Below are positions 5,948-6,359 of a DNA stretch of 6,359 nucleotides, piece after piece. The notes beneath the pieces were generated by a model. The model was not told the origin of the DNA. It made no database searches and was given only the letters and a program-made list of their open reading frames with translations. The position numbers and the translations under genes are program-made. This DNA comes from Balneolia bacterium (GTDB taxonomy: Bacteria > Bacteroidota > Rhodothermia > Balneolales > Cyclonatronaceae), in NCBI GenBank assembly GCA_003566395.1, contig PXDL01000567.1:1-6359 (forward strand). Reading direction: 5' to 3'. Every line of letters begins with the position of its first letter. Within the stretch, counting starts at the first letter, position 1.

Positions 5948-5959
5948 TTGTTTAAACAA
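5948..5959. promoter_or_regulatory. 12-bp perfect palindrome upstream of the FMN reductase gene
   Basis: TTGTTTAAACAA is a perfect self-complementary sequence 38 bases before the reductase start and in the rarA-reductase gap. Dimeric regulators (for example of the MarR or HxlR type that often control such flavoproteins) bind sites of this shape, but no regulator gene is in the window. AT-rich DNA can produce this by chance. Confidence 0.35.
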
Positions 5960-5990
5960 ATAATGATAATTTTTCATTCATATCATCAAC

Positions 5991-6359
5991 TCAATCTTTA
6001 GATGAATCGTTTTCTTTGCGAAGTTGACGCAACCGCTGGTTAAATTTATTCTCTACAGGATTATCACCCGGATTGTAATAGGGGGAGCTTCCCACATCAT
6101 CGGGAAGATAGCGCTGTTTCACCCAATTTCCCGGATAATCATGGGGATAAAGGTATGCTTCGGAGGCGTTGGCGTCGCCCTCGTAACGGGCCTTTAGCTT
6201 GTTGGCGGTTTTGTCTTTCAGATAGTCGGGAACCTGCCCCGGACCCTTCGTACGGATACGATCGAGGGCGCTGAAAATGGCGGCGGCGCTGTTACTTTTC
6301 GGGCACAGACTCAGGTAAATACAGGCGTGAGACATAAAATAGAGCGCTTCGGGCAGGCC
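5991..6359 (-). CDS. rarA: Replication-associated recombination protein RarA (C-terminal part, runs off right edge)
   Basis: The frame is open to the window edge and encodes the last 122 residues of a protein whose family is usually about 420-450 residues. It includes GLPEALYFMSHACIYLSLCP, then KSNSAA, the start of the C-terminal tetramerisation region of RarA/MgsA, the AAA+ ATPase related to the clamp loader. Next come VPDYLKD (family V-P--L-D), KLKARYE, and the hallmark YLYPHDYPGNWVKQRYLPDD (family Y--PHD--G--V-Q-YLP). RarA acts at stalled replication forks and single-stranded DNA gaps. The ATPase domain with Walker motifs lies outside the window. The ATG at 6335 is internal, since the family alignment continues upstream of it. 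It ends in a charged tail (RLRQLRKENDSSKD), and the FMN reductase gene follows after 81 bases. Confidence 0.92.
   Translation of the reverse strand, partial: GLPEALYFMSHACIYLSLCPKSNSAAAIFSALDRIRTKGPGQVPDYLKDKTANKLKARYEGDANASEAYLYPHDYPGNWVKQRYLPDDVGSSPYYNPGDNPVENKFNQRLRQLRKENDSSKD

Overview
The window looks like part of the chromosome of a Bacteroidota-type bacterium, possibly the Balneolota/Rhodothermota side. This is an inference from the protein styles (HemW, RarA and an IS1182-type transposase), from AT-rich gaps with almost no Shine-Dalgarno sequences, and from weak TTG / TAnnTTTG-like promoter pairs. No rRNA, tRNA or CRISPR array is visible.

Left part (1-2393): the start of hemW runs leftward off the window from 148. 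An AT-rich gap with a 7-bp hairpin and an 11-bp direct repeat follows. Then comes a complete insertion sequence (about 389-2209) with 22-bp inverted ends matching at 20 of 22 positions. Its IS1182-type transposase is interrupted by one in-frame TAG between the second and third catalytic acidic residues. Between the IS and the next gene, 2271-2382 holds nested inverted repeats in which one arm can pair with two different partners.

Middle (2394-4606): a 245-aa membrane-anchored protein resembles the core of the flotillin FloA but stops before the coiled-coil tail. It converges on an AEC-family (auxin efflux carrier type) permease on the minus strand. After a non-coding gap of about 350 bases comes a 66-aa two-helix membrane protein.

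Right part (4618-6359): a small protein contains two copies of a helix-hairpin-helix domain like the C-terminal domain of RNA polymerase alpha, joined by an acidic linker; it has no good ATG start. On the minus strand follow an NADPH-dependent FMN reductase-type flavoprotein with a clear terminator and, upstream of it, the C-terminal quarter of rarA, which runs off the right edge.

The genes do not form one obvious pathway. hemW, rarA, the permease and the flavin reductase are housekeeping or general accessory functions. The least ordinary items are the FloA-like short protein with its structured leader, and the tandem alpha-CTD-like protein.
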